The notes below the pieces were generated by a model that was given only the letters and a program-made list of their open reading frames with translations, did not search any database and was not told the origin of the DNA. From Bacillota bacterium (lineage in GTDB: Bacteria; Bacillota; Clostridia; Oscillospirales; Acutalibacteraceae): a stretch of 16,231 nt of DNA. The stretch lies in the NCBI GenBank assembly GCA_030705695.1, contig JAUZPX010000041.1:1-16231 (forward strand). Reading direction: 5' to 3'. Every line of letters begins with the position of its first letter. Within the stretch, counting starts at the first letter, position 1. Below, one piece after another: positions 7,771 to 14,525 of the stretch. A program made the translations under genes and the position numbers.

Positions 7771-8838
7771 ATGCAAGAAATTAAGATTTGTCTTACAAAA
7801 AATCCTAAAGCAAAACCGACAGATACAAACAATCTCGGTTTTGGCAAGATTTTTTCTGACCATATGTTTTTAATGAATTACGATAAAGGTCAAGGATGGC
7901 ATGATGCGAGAATTATACCGTACGGTCCAATTCTGATGGAGCCCTCTTCAATGTGTCTTCACTACGGTCAGGAAGTGTTTGAGGGTTTAAAAGCTTATAA
8001 AACAGCTTCAGGCAAAGCAGTTTTATTTCGTCCCGAAAAAAACATGGAGCGTTTGAACAACTCAAACGAAAGAATCTGCATACCGAAAATTGATGTTGAT
8101 TTTTGCGTAGAAGCTCTTAAAAAGCTTGTTGAAATTGAAAAAGACTGGATTCCTGAATCAGAGGGTACTTCACTGTATTTACGCCCGTTTATTTTTGCTG
8201 TTGACCCTGTAATCGGCGTACATCCTGCTTCGCATTATATTTTCTGTATTATTTGCTCACCTGTCGGCGCATATTATCCGTCAGGGCTTGATCCTGTAAA
8301 AATTTATGTTGAGCAAAATTATGTTCGTGCTGTTCGTGGCGGTCTTGGTTTTGCAAAAACAGCTGCCAATTATGCTGCGTCATTAAAGGCTCAAGATGAA
8401 GCTGAGTCGCAAAGTTATGCACAGGTTTTGTGGCTTGACGGTGTTGAACGCAAATACATAGAAGAAGTAGGCACTATGAATGTTTTCTTTATAATTGATG
8501 ATGAAATCATTACGCCTGCGCTTCAGGGTTCGATTTTACCCGGAATTACAAGAATGTCAGCGATTGAACTTTTAGGTTCCTGGGGATATAATGTTGTTGA
8601 ACGCCGCATTTCAATTGATGAAGTAGCTCAGGCATATGATGAAGGCAGATTGAAAGAATGTTTCGGTACAGGAACTGCTGCTGTTATTTCTCCTGTCGGC
8701 GAGCTAAAATGGGGCGATAAGAAAATGATTATCAACAACATGCAGATAGGCGAAATCTCACAGAAGCTATACGACAACATGACAGGTATCCAATGGGGCA
8801 AAATACCTGATACTATGGGCTGGATTACTGAGGTTTGA
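7771..8838 (+). CDS. ilvE: Branched-chain amino acid aminotransferase
   Basis: A 355-residue PLP fold-type IV aminotransferase. It interconverts leucine, isoleucine and valine with their 2-oxo acids using the glutamate/2-oxoglutarate pair, the last step of branched-chain amino acid synthesis. The sequence matches the longer type II (eukaryote-like) BCAT group. Visible features are the substrate segment SMCLHYGQEVFEGLKAY, the cofactor lysine K196 in GFAKTAANYAAS, the EEVGTMNVFF motif, and GSILPGITR near the phosphate-binding end. The start at 7771 has TTGGAGG 6 bases upstream, whereas an upstream in-frame TTG at 7750 precedes that ribosome binding site. It is followed by a terminator, so it is the last gene of a one- or two-gene unit. 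No other ilv or leu gene lies beside it in this window. Confidence 0.95.
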   Translation: MQEIKICLTKNPKAKPTDTNNLGFGKIFSDHMFLMNYDKGQGWHDARIIPYGPILMEPSSMCLHYGQEVFEGLKAYKTASGKAVLFRPEKNMERLNNSNERICIPKIDVDFCVEALKKLVEIEKDWIPESEGTSLYLRPFIFAVDPVIGVHPASHYIFCIICSPVGAYYPSGLDPVKIYVEQNYVRAVRGGLGFAKTAANYAASLKAQDEAESQSYAQVLWLDGVERKYIEEVGTMNVFFIIDDEIITPALQGSILPGITRMSAIELLGSWGYNVVERRISIDEVAQAYDEGRLKECFGTGTAAVISPVGELKWGDKKMIINNMQIGEISQKLYDNMTGIQWGKIPDTMGWITEV

Positions 8839-8858
8839 TTTTAATTAATGTAGCATCG

Positions 8859-8891
8859 GTCGATGTACAAAATTGTACATCGACTGTTTTT
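8859..8891 (+). terminator. Terminator of ilvE
   Basis: A 12-base perfect inverted repeat GTCGATGTACAA/TTGTACATCGAC (8859-8870 with 8873-8884) is followed by TGTTTTTG. It begins 20 bases after the ilvE stop. Confidence 0.8.
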
Positions 8892-8911
8892 GTATATTTC
8901 TATAAATAATT

Positions 8912-8940
8912 AACCCCACCGATTTTTGATCGGTGGGGTT
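8912..8940 (-). terminator. Terminator closing the minus-strand block (possibly bidirectional)
   Basis: A perfect 12-bp GC-rich stem AACCCCACCGAT/ATCGGTGGGGTT (8912-8923 with 8929-8940) with a 5-base loop. It is 18 bases past the lipoprotein stop on the minus strand, where a T/A-rich tail follows. On the plus strand the tail is GAGTTTTG, so it can also back up the ilvE terminator. Confidence 0.75.
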
Positions 8941-8958
8941 GAGTTTTGTATTTTATGA

Positions 8959-9537
8959 TTATTCTTTTATAAAATAAATATAATGAGTATTGTCAACTGT
9001 TTTTATTGCTTTATGCCCCTGATAGTTGCTTATATATTGATATGTTGCCTTTGTATTATTATCAAAACTTACTGAAATTGTATTACCGCTTATTTTATAT
9101 GTGCCTTCACCTGAACCATCTGTAGCTGAAACGCCAATCCAAATCGAGAATGTTTTATCGCTGTTAAATGTTAATTCACCGCCGTATTGTGTGTAAGCAG
9201 TGCCGTAAATTGAAGATAAGCTTTCGGATTTATTAGTGTTGGCATTAACTGCGGCATATGGCTTCCATTTTCCGACTACAGACGCATTTTTTGTTGATGA
9301 TGCGGATGAAGCAGTACTTGACGAAACTGCAACGGTAGGTGACGGTGCGGAAGTAGCAGCATTTGTAGCAATTTCTGTTGGGGCTGTTGTCGGAGCATCA
9401 GTAGTTGTAACGGTTGTTTGTTCCACAGAAGTTTGGGCTTGACTGTCAGTATTGTTTCCGTTATTTTTATTGTTGCATCCATAAAAAGCAAAAACAATTA
9501 CAATGGCTAATAATACAATAAATTTATTCTTCTTCAT
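8959..9537 (-). CDS. Probable lipoprotein with Thr/Ala-rich linker and lipocalin-like domain
   Basis: A 192-residue exported protein. A hydrophobic signal (about 6-19) ends in FYGC with lipidation candidate Cys21. The -3/-2 residues Phe-Tyr are unusual for a lipobox, so lipidation is likely but not certain. Residues about 22-84 are an Asn/Gln/Thr/Ala/Ser/Pro-rich spacer containing APTTAPT. The C-terminal domain (about 86-192) begins VVGKWKPY and has alternating strands with GGELTFNSDKTFSIW, GTYKISGNTISVSF and a closing HYIYFIKE. This is the pattern of small lipocalin-like or DUF5640-like beta barrels, whose function is not known. Its start codon lies inside the end of the DUF624-like gene (14-base overlap) with AGAGGA about 8 bases upstream, so translational coupling is likely. 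It is the last gene of the minus block. Confidence 0.8.
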   Translation of the reverse strand: MKKNKFIVLLAIVIVFAFYGCNNKNNGNNTDSQAQTSVEQTTVTTTDAPTTAPTEIATNAATSAPSPTVAVSSSTASSASSTKNASVVGKWKPYAAVNANTNKSESLSSIYGTAYTQYGGELTFNSDKTFSIWIGVSATDGSGEGTYKISGNTISVSFDNNTKATYQYISNYQGHKAIKTVDNTHYIYFIKE

Positions 9538-10432
9538 TTTGTTTGTCCTCTTGATTTTCTGCTTGAGCTAACAAGACAGAAAGTTTAATCATTTTACCTT
9601 CATGAAAAATATATTCATCAGATGCATTCTCAGTTTGTTTATTTGAAGCAGTAATATTTGCAAGTGGAGCCGCATTCTTTTTAATTTCTTCTTTTGGCTT
9701 TTCAATGTCAAGCATTTGAGCCATTTTAGGCTGAAAGTTCATGTTGATTATCAAAGCAAATGCAGTCGGAAAATACAGTAGAAAAGCAATTACCGCTAAT
9801 ATGCTTAAAGCGGCGTTTAGAATTATAAAAATAATAAATGCAAACAAAAAAATTAAATTTGTTTTAAATTCAAAAGCCGACATTAATGCGGAGTTTTTGA
9901 GAATATCACTTGATTTAAGTTTATAAGATACTGTCATAACAGGAATATAACAGCTAAAAAACAAAATAAAAACAAAAATTACAACTGAAACTGCAAAAAT
10001 CGCCCACATACTTGGCTGGCTTAGTGCTTTGAAAAAATAAGTGAGCAAGGCAATACTTTCAACAGTAAGCAAAACATAAAGAATAATGCCATTAATAAGC
10101 GATTGTTTCAAGTTTTCAATTACATATGTTTTATATATATTATATACCGATACAACAGGCTTTTGCGCTACAAGGTTTTTAGTTATACCGCAAACTCCAT
10201 ACCAAAAAGGAGAAAGTATAGGTACTTGAAGAAACCAAATAACAAAAAAAGCAACAGGGTTTCTAATTTGTAAAAAAACCGTTATACAAAAAAGAATTGC
10301 GTTGACGATTATAAAAGGACAAATAAATAATAAATTTGTTTTAAGAATTGTTTTAAACTTAGAAGTGAAAATTCGAAGAAATAGGGGAGCGCCCTTTAGT
10401 TTTTTATTAGAATCCTTTATGTTTTGATTCAT
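9524..10432 (-). CDS. DUF624/YesL-like multi-spanning membrane protein
   Basis: A 302-residue integral membrane protein with about six hydrophobic segments: roughly 33-53, 60-80, 110-133, 143-167, 190-212 and 213-232. A hydrophilic, Lys/Glu/Asn-rich cytoplasmic tail of about 65 residues ends in a run of Glu. The first half (FKTILKTNLLFICPF, then a GVCGITKNLV helix, then NLKQSLINGII) resembles DUF624/YesL proteins, which sit in carbohydrate or envelope gene clusters without a proven role. The match is recalled and approximate. The start at 10432 has AAAGGA 14 bases upstream, wider than normal, but no better in-frame start exists. It lies 30 bases after the SpoIIM-family gene and overlaps the lipoprotein gene by 14 bases. 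Confidence 0.7.
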   Translation of the reverse strand: MNQNIKDSNKKLKGAPLFLRIFTSKFKTILKTNLLFICPFIIVNAILFCITVFLQIRNPVAFFVIWFLQVPILSPFWYGVCGITKNLVAQKPVVSVYNIYKTYVIENLKQSLINGIILYVLLTVESIALLTYFFKALSQPSMWAIFAVSVVIFVFILFFSCYIPVMTVSYKLKSSDILKNSALMSAFEFKTNLIFLFAFIIFIILNAALSILAVIAFLLYFPTAFALIINMNFQPKMAQMLDIEKPKEEIKKNAAPLANITASNKQTENASDEYIFHEGKMIKLSVLLAQAENQEDKQNEEE

Positions 10433-10462
10433 TTCGGATTTAAGATTCCTTTCAAGTTTGTG

Positions 10463-11116
10463 CTAAAATTTAAATAGTGCTGCAAATACAGACGTTAAAA
10501 TCATGTCAAGAATAGCGGCACATGATGTCAAAATCAAAACATAAGATGTTTTAATCAATAATGTTTTAATGCTTTTATTCAAATTCGGAGATTTATCTTT
10601 GGAAGTAATTGATTTTAAAAGTGTTTTTGCAAAATAGAAAGATGCCCTGCTTTGAATGATGAGAGCCATTGAAGATAAAAAAGCACCAGGAAGTAAAATC
10701 AGAAAATAATAACCGATTCCTTTGCCGCCGTATGCAGAAAGCAAATATCCGGCAGAAAGTCCAATTCCAAAGCCTTTTAGCAAAGATACAAAAGGAATAA
10801 CAGCTGTACCCCAGACAGAAAGCCCAATTAAAAAAGCGGCAAAAACAAGAAGAAAATATGCAGAAAGAGATGCCGCAAAAGTATCAAAAACAGACTGTGA
10901 AGAACGAGCTGAATAGTTTGTTAAAAACAAAAAATCAAGGTGCTTTATCAAATTTGCATTGGCATGTTTAGCCACAGAAACGCCAATAAACATACCGATA
11001 AACAGTACAACTGTAAAAAATGTGATTAAACCGTACCGTCTCATATAATAACGATAGTCTGATTTTCTCATTCCTATGATTTTTGGAGACGGAATCTCCC
11101 AAACAATGCTTTTCAT
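10463..11116 (-). CDS. SpoIIM-family integral membrane protein
   Basis: A 217-residue protein with about five membrane segments, the length and topology of SpoIIM (PF01944). Recognisable features are the long loop after the first segment, the conserved core ending FLIGLSVWGTAVIPFVSLLKG-type with FGIGLSAGYLL, and the LLPGAFLSSMALII helix. In Bacillus, SpoIIM works with SpoIID and SpoIIP in septal peptidoglycan degradation during engulfment. PF01944 also occurs in non-sporulation membrane proteins, so orthology is not claimed. The start is ATG 11116-11114, five bases after GGAGGA. The in-frame ATG at 11128 overlaps this Shine-Dalgarno and has none of its own. The ribosome binding site and start lie in one arm of a perfect 13-bp inverted repeat. 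The gene is third in the minus block, behind a lysozyme gene and proC. Confidence 0.8.
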   Translation of the reverse strand: MKSIVWEIPSPKIIGMRKSDYRYYMRRYGLITFFTVVLFIGMFIGVSVAKHANANLIKHLDFLFLTNYSARSSQSVFDTFAASLSAYFLLVFAAFLIGLSVWGTAVIPFVSLLKGFGIGLSAGYLLSAYGGKGIGYYFLILLPGAFLSSMALIIQSRASFYFAKTLLKSITSKDKSPNLNKSIKTLLIKTSYVLILTSCAAILDMILTSVFAALFKF

Positions 11117-11157
11117 AAAATCCTCCATAGCTTGTATTGTTACTAGGATTTTATGAA
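11112..11157 (-). promoter_or_regulatory. Hairpin sequestering the RBS and start of the SpoIIM-family gene
   Basis: In the minus-strand transcript TTCATAAAATCCT (11157-11145) is followed, after a 20-base loop, by its exact complement AGGATTTTATGAA (11124-11112). The second arm contains the last four bases of the GGAGGA ribosome binding site and the whole ATG start codon. No T-run follows, so it is not a terminator. Translational control (thermometer-like or ligand/protein gated) is an inference. Confidence 0.6.
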
Positions 11158-11207
11158 TTTCAGTTTGTTTTTAGAACGGACAAGAACAAGAAAGAAAAAA
11201 GAAAAAA

Positions 11208-12014
11208 TCAGTCATTGCTGCAAAGTTCAATTGCTCGTTTTGTACAAGCGTCCATTGCATTTTTGACTGCATCATAAAAATGCAGAGAGTCAAGCGTTTC
11301 CAGTGCTTTTAAAGTAGTTCCGCCTGGGGAAGAAACCTTCTTTATCAGCACGTCAGGAGTGTCTCCTGAGTGTTTAAGCATTGCGGCACTGCCTTCAAAT
11401 GTAGCACAAATAAGGTTCATGGCGCTGTCATAATTTATTCCTTGCTCCACAGCATAATCGGCCATAGCTTTTGCAAACAAATAAATATATGCAGGGCTGC
11501 TGCCGTTTACGGAAATGACAGCATTCATAAGATCTTCAGTCAGAATTTCAACTGTGCCCGATAAAGCAAATAAATCGTATACGATTTTAAAATCTTCATC
11601 GCTAATATTTTCGCTCTTTGCCATTGCAGTAGAGCCTTTTCCGAGAAGCAGTGGCGTATTTGGCATTACACGAACTACGGGAACGTTCTTTTCAACATTT
11701 TTTACAATAAAATCAATTGAAATACCAGCTGCAATAGAAACAAGAACAGTTTGCTCGCTTATATCGTTTTTAATCTCATTTAAGAGTTCTTTATAGTTTT
11801 GCGGTTTTACAGCTAAAACAATAATTTCTGCATTTTTAGCAACATCACCGCTGTTTTTGCATGTATTAATTCCCTTTTGCTGCATAACGGAAAGCTTTTC
11901 GGTATCGATATCATATACGAATATTGATTCTGGTTCTGTGAAGTTACTGCGAATCATTCCGTCTATAATAGCTGTTGCCATATTTCCTGCGCCAAAAAAG
12001 CCAAATTTTTTCAT
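11208..12014 (-). CDS. proC: Pyrroline-5-carboxylate reductase
   Basis: A 268-residue cytoplasmic enzyme that reduces 1-pyrroline-5-carboxylate to L-proline with NAD(P)H, the last step of proline synthesis from glutamate. The N-terminal Rossmann fold starts GFFGAGNMATAI (5-16). VRVMPNTP (114-121) and the C-terminal signature SSPGGTTLKAL (228-238) with a long helical dimerisation domain are diagnostic. Length is typical. The start at 12014 directly precedes the Rossmann strand. Its ribosome binding site (TAGGA about 11 bases upstream) is weak. It begins 24 bases after the lysozyme stop with no promoter or terminator visible between them, so cotranscription is likely. proA and proB are not in the window. 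Confidence 0.95.
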   Translation of the reverse strand: MKKFGFFGAGNMATAIIDGMIRSNFTEPESIFVYDIDTEKLSVMQQKGINTCKNSGDVAKNAEIIVLAVKPQNYKELLNEIKNDISEQTVLVSIAAGISIDFIVKNVEKNVPVVRVMPNTPLLLGKGSTAMAKSENISDEDFKIVYDLFALSGTVEILTEDLMNAVISVNGSSPAYIYLFAKAMADYAVEQGINYDSAMNLICATFEGSAAMLKHSGDTPDVLIKKVSSPGGTTLKALETLDSLHFYDAVKNAMDACTKRAIELCSND

Positions 12015-12038
12015 AATAAATATATTCCTACTTTCGAT

Positions 12039-14306
12039 TTAACTAATTGAAAAGCTAGAGTTGCGTGGGCATGCGAATTTAAAGTGATGCGAATTACTGT
12101 CTCCGTTGCGAGTATAGTCGCCATAGAAGAAAATTTCCATTTCGTCAACTCTGCGGTAGAGCAATCCCCAAACACATGTTGTTCCAACATGATGCCATTG
12201 TAAGAATTCATTAATAACTGAACTTTGCGAAAGCAAATTAAAGTTTTTATATCCTGTAGCTGTTGATGGGAAGTCGAGATATTCAGAGTAACAGTAACCT
12301 TTTGTACCGTCGCTGAGTTTTACATAGTACCAATCACTTCCGATAGTTACATCATTAATAAGCGTAACTTTTGTACCGTCTGATAAAACTTTAATAACTG
12401 ATGAACTTGTAGACGGACTTGAACGGAAATTCAAACCGCTTCCGCCAGAATCAACTGTTCCTACGGTGCCTGCTTTCAGTGTGTTGGAAGAGCTGCTTTG
12501 CGATTCATCACAGTTAAGCAAAACAGATTGTAATCCGCTGTTTGAAAGTGAATAAGAACCTAAGTTGTAAACAAAGGAAACTAATGCATCAAACTGTTGC
12601 TGATTGAATTTTACTTTTTTGCTTGTTAAAAAATCATTGACATTCTGAGTATAAGAGCCATTATTAACGGTATTTATAAGGCATGCAAATGCCTCGTTCT
12701 TTGTCAAATTGTTATAGAATACGTCACCAGGGTTAATCGCCAGTCCGTATCCGACAGTTGGTATTCCTGCCAGCTGATCGTTGTATACAGTAGAAGCATA
12801 TCCTTCATAGTTTGCGATAAATTGAATTAAATTATCGCTTGCTCTGCGTGAAACGGTTGAAACATCGGTATTATTTGTAAGCCCAGAAACATATACGCTG
12901 TTTTTACCCGCCGAACACGTTGACCACTTATCGCAGCACTGTGTGTATGCAGTATAGTTATATGTACCGGCTTTTGTAAATGTATATGTACCTGTCCAAA
13001 TGTAGTCGTTCCCGTCTGTGGTTTTTTGTGCAGCAGGTACGGAAACAACAGAGCCGTCTGAAAGTGTTATGTCGAAACGTGCGCTTGTTCTTAATTGATC
13101 GGTAATTGCTGTAAAAGTTACGGGTTTATTTAAAAGTGCCGAATTCGGATTTGAGTAGCTAAATTTCATAGGATCGGCAGGGTTTACCGTAACGACGCAA
13201 GATTGAATAAATTTACTATTTTTAGGATCCATTGCAGTAATAATTGCCGTTCCTGCTTTTATCCCTGTAATCATACCATTGTTGACGGCAGCTATCGAAG
13301 CATCGGAAGTCGACCACGAAACATTTCCGCTGTAAGAAGCTTCAACATAAACTGTTTTCATTCTCGTAATGGAAATAGAAGTGTTTGAAAGATTAATATT
13401 ACCTGACGGTTCGTTTACAACGGTAAGAGTACGGCTTGTTGTTGTCTTTCCGCTTGAATCGCTTGCGGTAATTGTTGCTGTTCCTGTATTGTGTGTTGTT
13501 ACAAGACCGCTTGATACCGTTGCGACATTGTTATTACTTGATTTCCACGATGCTGAAGAAGTATTATTTGATGTTTTTATAAAACATGCGCTGCCTGTAT
13601 AGATGACAGACGCTTGTGGATCAACCAAAATTAAGTTTGATGAAGTGCTTGGTTGTGTGGGCGGTGAAGTGGGGGCTTTTGTCGGTGCTGCCGTAGGGGC
13701 AAGTGTGGGTGGGTTTGTTTTGGGTTGTGTCGAAGATTTAGTTGCAGGTTGAGTTGCAGGTTTTGTTGCGGGAACGGTGGTGCTCGCTACAGAAGAAAGA
13801 ATAAAATTAATAGTTAAATAATCTTTTGATATGTAGCCTTTTGTTCCGTTGCTCAAAGTTACATAAGCAAAATCATCTCTTGTATTATCGTTTACTGTTA
13901 CAGTCGTTCCGTTTGCAACAGTTTGTTTTATTGAATATGAGGTACCTGGACCGCTTCTTAAATTTACGATAGCAGTTGTTTTTCCGTTTATACTAACTCC
14001 AACAGCTCCGCTTACAATGCTTAAATAGCGAGTGCTGCAATAGCCTTTTGTACCGTTTTGAAGGCTGACGTTTACCCAACCGTTTGAACTTGATTTTAGT
14101 TCAGTAATGGTTGTCCCTTTTGAGATCGTAGATAAAACTGAATAACTTGTTCCTGCACCAGACCTTATGTTTAATGAAGAATTTGTAACAAGCAAATATT
14201 TTGAGTTTGTTGTGGTTGTTGCGAATAGAACAGTTGTAAAGGTTGTTAACAGCAACGCACAGCAACAAATAATTACAATGATTTTTCGAAGTAGTTTTGT
14301 TGTCAT
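12039..14306 (-). CDS. Exported modular lysozyme: SH3b x2, BIG2-like x2, GH24, SH3b
   Basis: A 755-residue secreted muramidase predicted to cleave the MurNAc-GlcNAc bond of peptidoglycan. Order: signal peptide (1-30); SH3b repeats (about 37-97, 103-166), each ending in a GTKGY motif; Pro/Thr/Ala linker (about 175-222); two BIG2/Ig-like domains (about 225-296, 304-376); another Ig-like domain with a Cys cluster (379-474); GH24 lysozyme domain (about 486-600); a third SH3b (about 613-679); and an unassigned C-terminal domain (about 688-755). The catalytic set E501, D510, T517 within NYEGYASTVYND and IPTVGYG has nearly the T4 lysozyme spacing. SH3b domains usually bind cell wall. No holin or phage genes are nearby, so this looks like a host wall enzyme rather than a prophage endolysin, though GH24 may have come from phage. 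AAGAGG lies 9 bases before the start. Confidence 0.92.
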   Translation of the reverse strand: MTTKLLRKIIVIICCCALLLTTFTTVLFATTTTNSKYLLVTNSSLNIRSGAGTSYSVLSTISKGTTITELKSSSNGWVNVSLQNGTKGYCSTRYLSIVSGAVGVSINGKTTAIVNLRSGPGTSYSIKQTVANGTTVTVNDNTRDDFAYVTLSNGTKGYISKDYLTINFILSSVASTTVPATKPATQPATKSSTQPKTNPPTLAPTAAPTKAPTSPPTQPSTSSNLILVDPQASVIYTGSACFIKTSNNTSSASWKSSNNNVATVSSGLVTTHNTGTATITASDSSGKTTTSRTLTVVNEPSGNINLSNTSISITRMKTVYVEASYSGNVSWSTSDASIAAVNNGMITGIKAGTAIITAMDPKNSKFIQSCVVTVNPADPMKFSYSNPNSALLNKPVTFTAITDQLRTSARFDITLSDGSVVSVPAAQKTTDGNDYIWTGTYTFTKAGTYNYTAYTQCCDKWSTCSAGKNSVYVSGLTNNTDVSTVSRRASDNLIQFIANYEGYASTVYNDQLAGIPTVGYGLAINPGDVFYNNLTKNEAFACLINTVNNGSYTQNVNDFLTSKKVKFNQQQFDALVSFVYNLGSYSLSNSGLQSVLLNCDESQSSSSNTLKAGTVGTVDSGGSGLNFRSSPSTSSSVIKVLSDGTKVTLINDVTIGSDWYYVKLSDGTKGYCYSEYLDFPSTATGYKNFNLLSQSSVINEFLQWHHVGTTCVWGLLYRRVDEMEIFFYGDYTRNGDSNSHHFKFACPRNSSFSIS

Positions 14307-14378
14307 GTATGTATGCCTCTTTTCATTATTTTTATTTGTAATTTTACAATTTAATTATAATTATAATACAACAGGTAT

Positions 14379-14406
14379 ATTATACCACGAAATAAGGATT
14401 TTTCAA
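14379..14406 (-). promoter_or_regulatory. Promoter of the lysozyme-proC block
   Basis: On the minus strand TTGAAA (14406-14401) and a consensus TATAAT (14384-14379) are separated by 16 bases. The predicted start is near 14372, giving a leader of about 65 bases. A small palindrome TTGTAAttTTACAA (14336-14349) lies in that leader. Confidence 0.65.
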
Positions 14407-14445
14407 GGTTTATTTGAGTTTTTTTCGAATAAAAAAGGATTTTTC
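14394..14445. repeat. Paired 11-bp direct repeat at the divergent promoters
   Basis: AAGGATTTTTC occurs at 14394-14404 and 14435-14445, 41 bases apart. The first copy overlaps the -35 box of the minus-strand lysozyme promoter. The second ends exactly where the aconitase -35 box begins. A regulator site is possible; AT-richness makes chance a real alternative. Confidence 0.4.
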
Positions 14446-14474
14446 TTGCAAATATTTCTCAATTTAGGTATAAT
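14446..14474 (+). promoter_or_regulatory. Promoter of the aconitase gene
   Basis: TTGCAA (14446-14451), a 17-base spacer and a consensus TATAAT (14469-14474). The predicted start is near 14481, with a leader of about 45 bases carrying AAGGAGG at 14512-14518. Confidence 0.75.
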
Positions 14475-14525
14475 AAAAACTGCATTTTGGAAAAAGAGTT
14501 TTTTGGTATACAAGGAGGTTGCCCA

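Noticed and set aside
11158..11207. Pyrimidine-rich run after the proC stop as a terminator
   Set aside because: The T-rich tract on the minus strand has no GC-rich stem in front of it; only a 4-bp pairing could be drawn.
12039..12245. Frameshift near the lysozyme C-terminus
   Set aside because: The tail continues in frame from the SH3b domain with a coherent, folded-looking composition, and no alternative frame gives a recognisable continuation.
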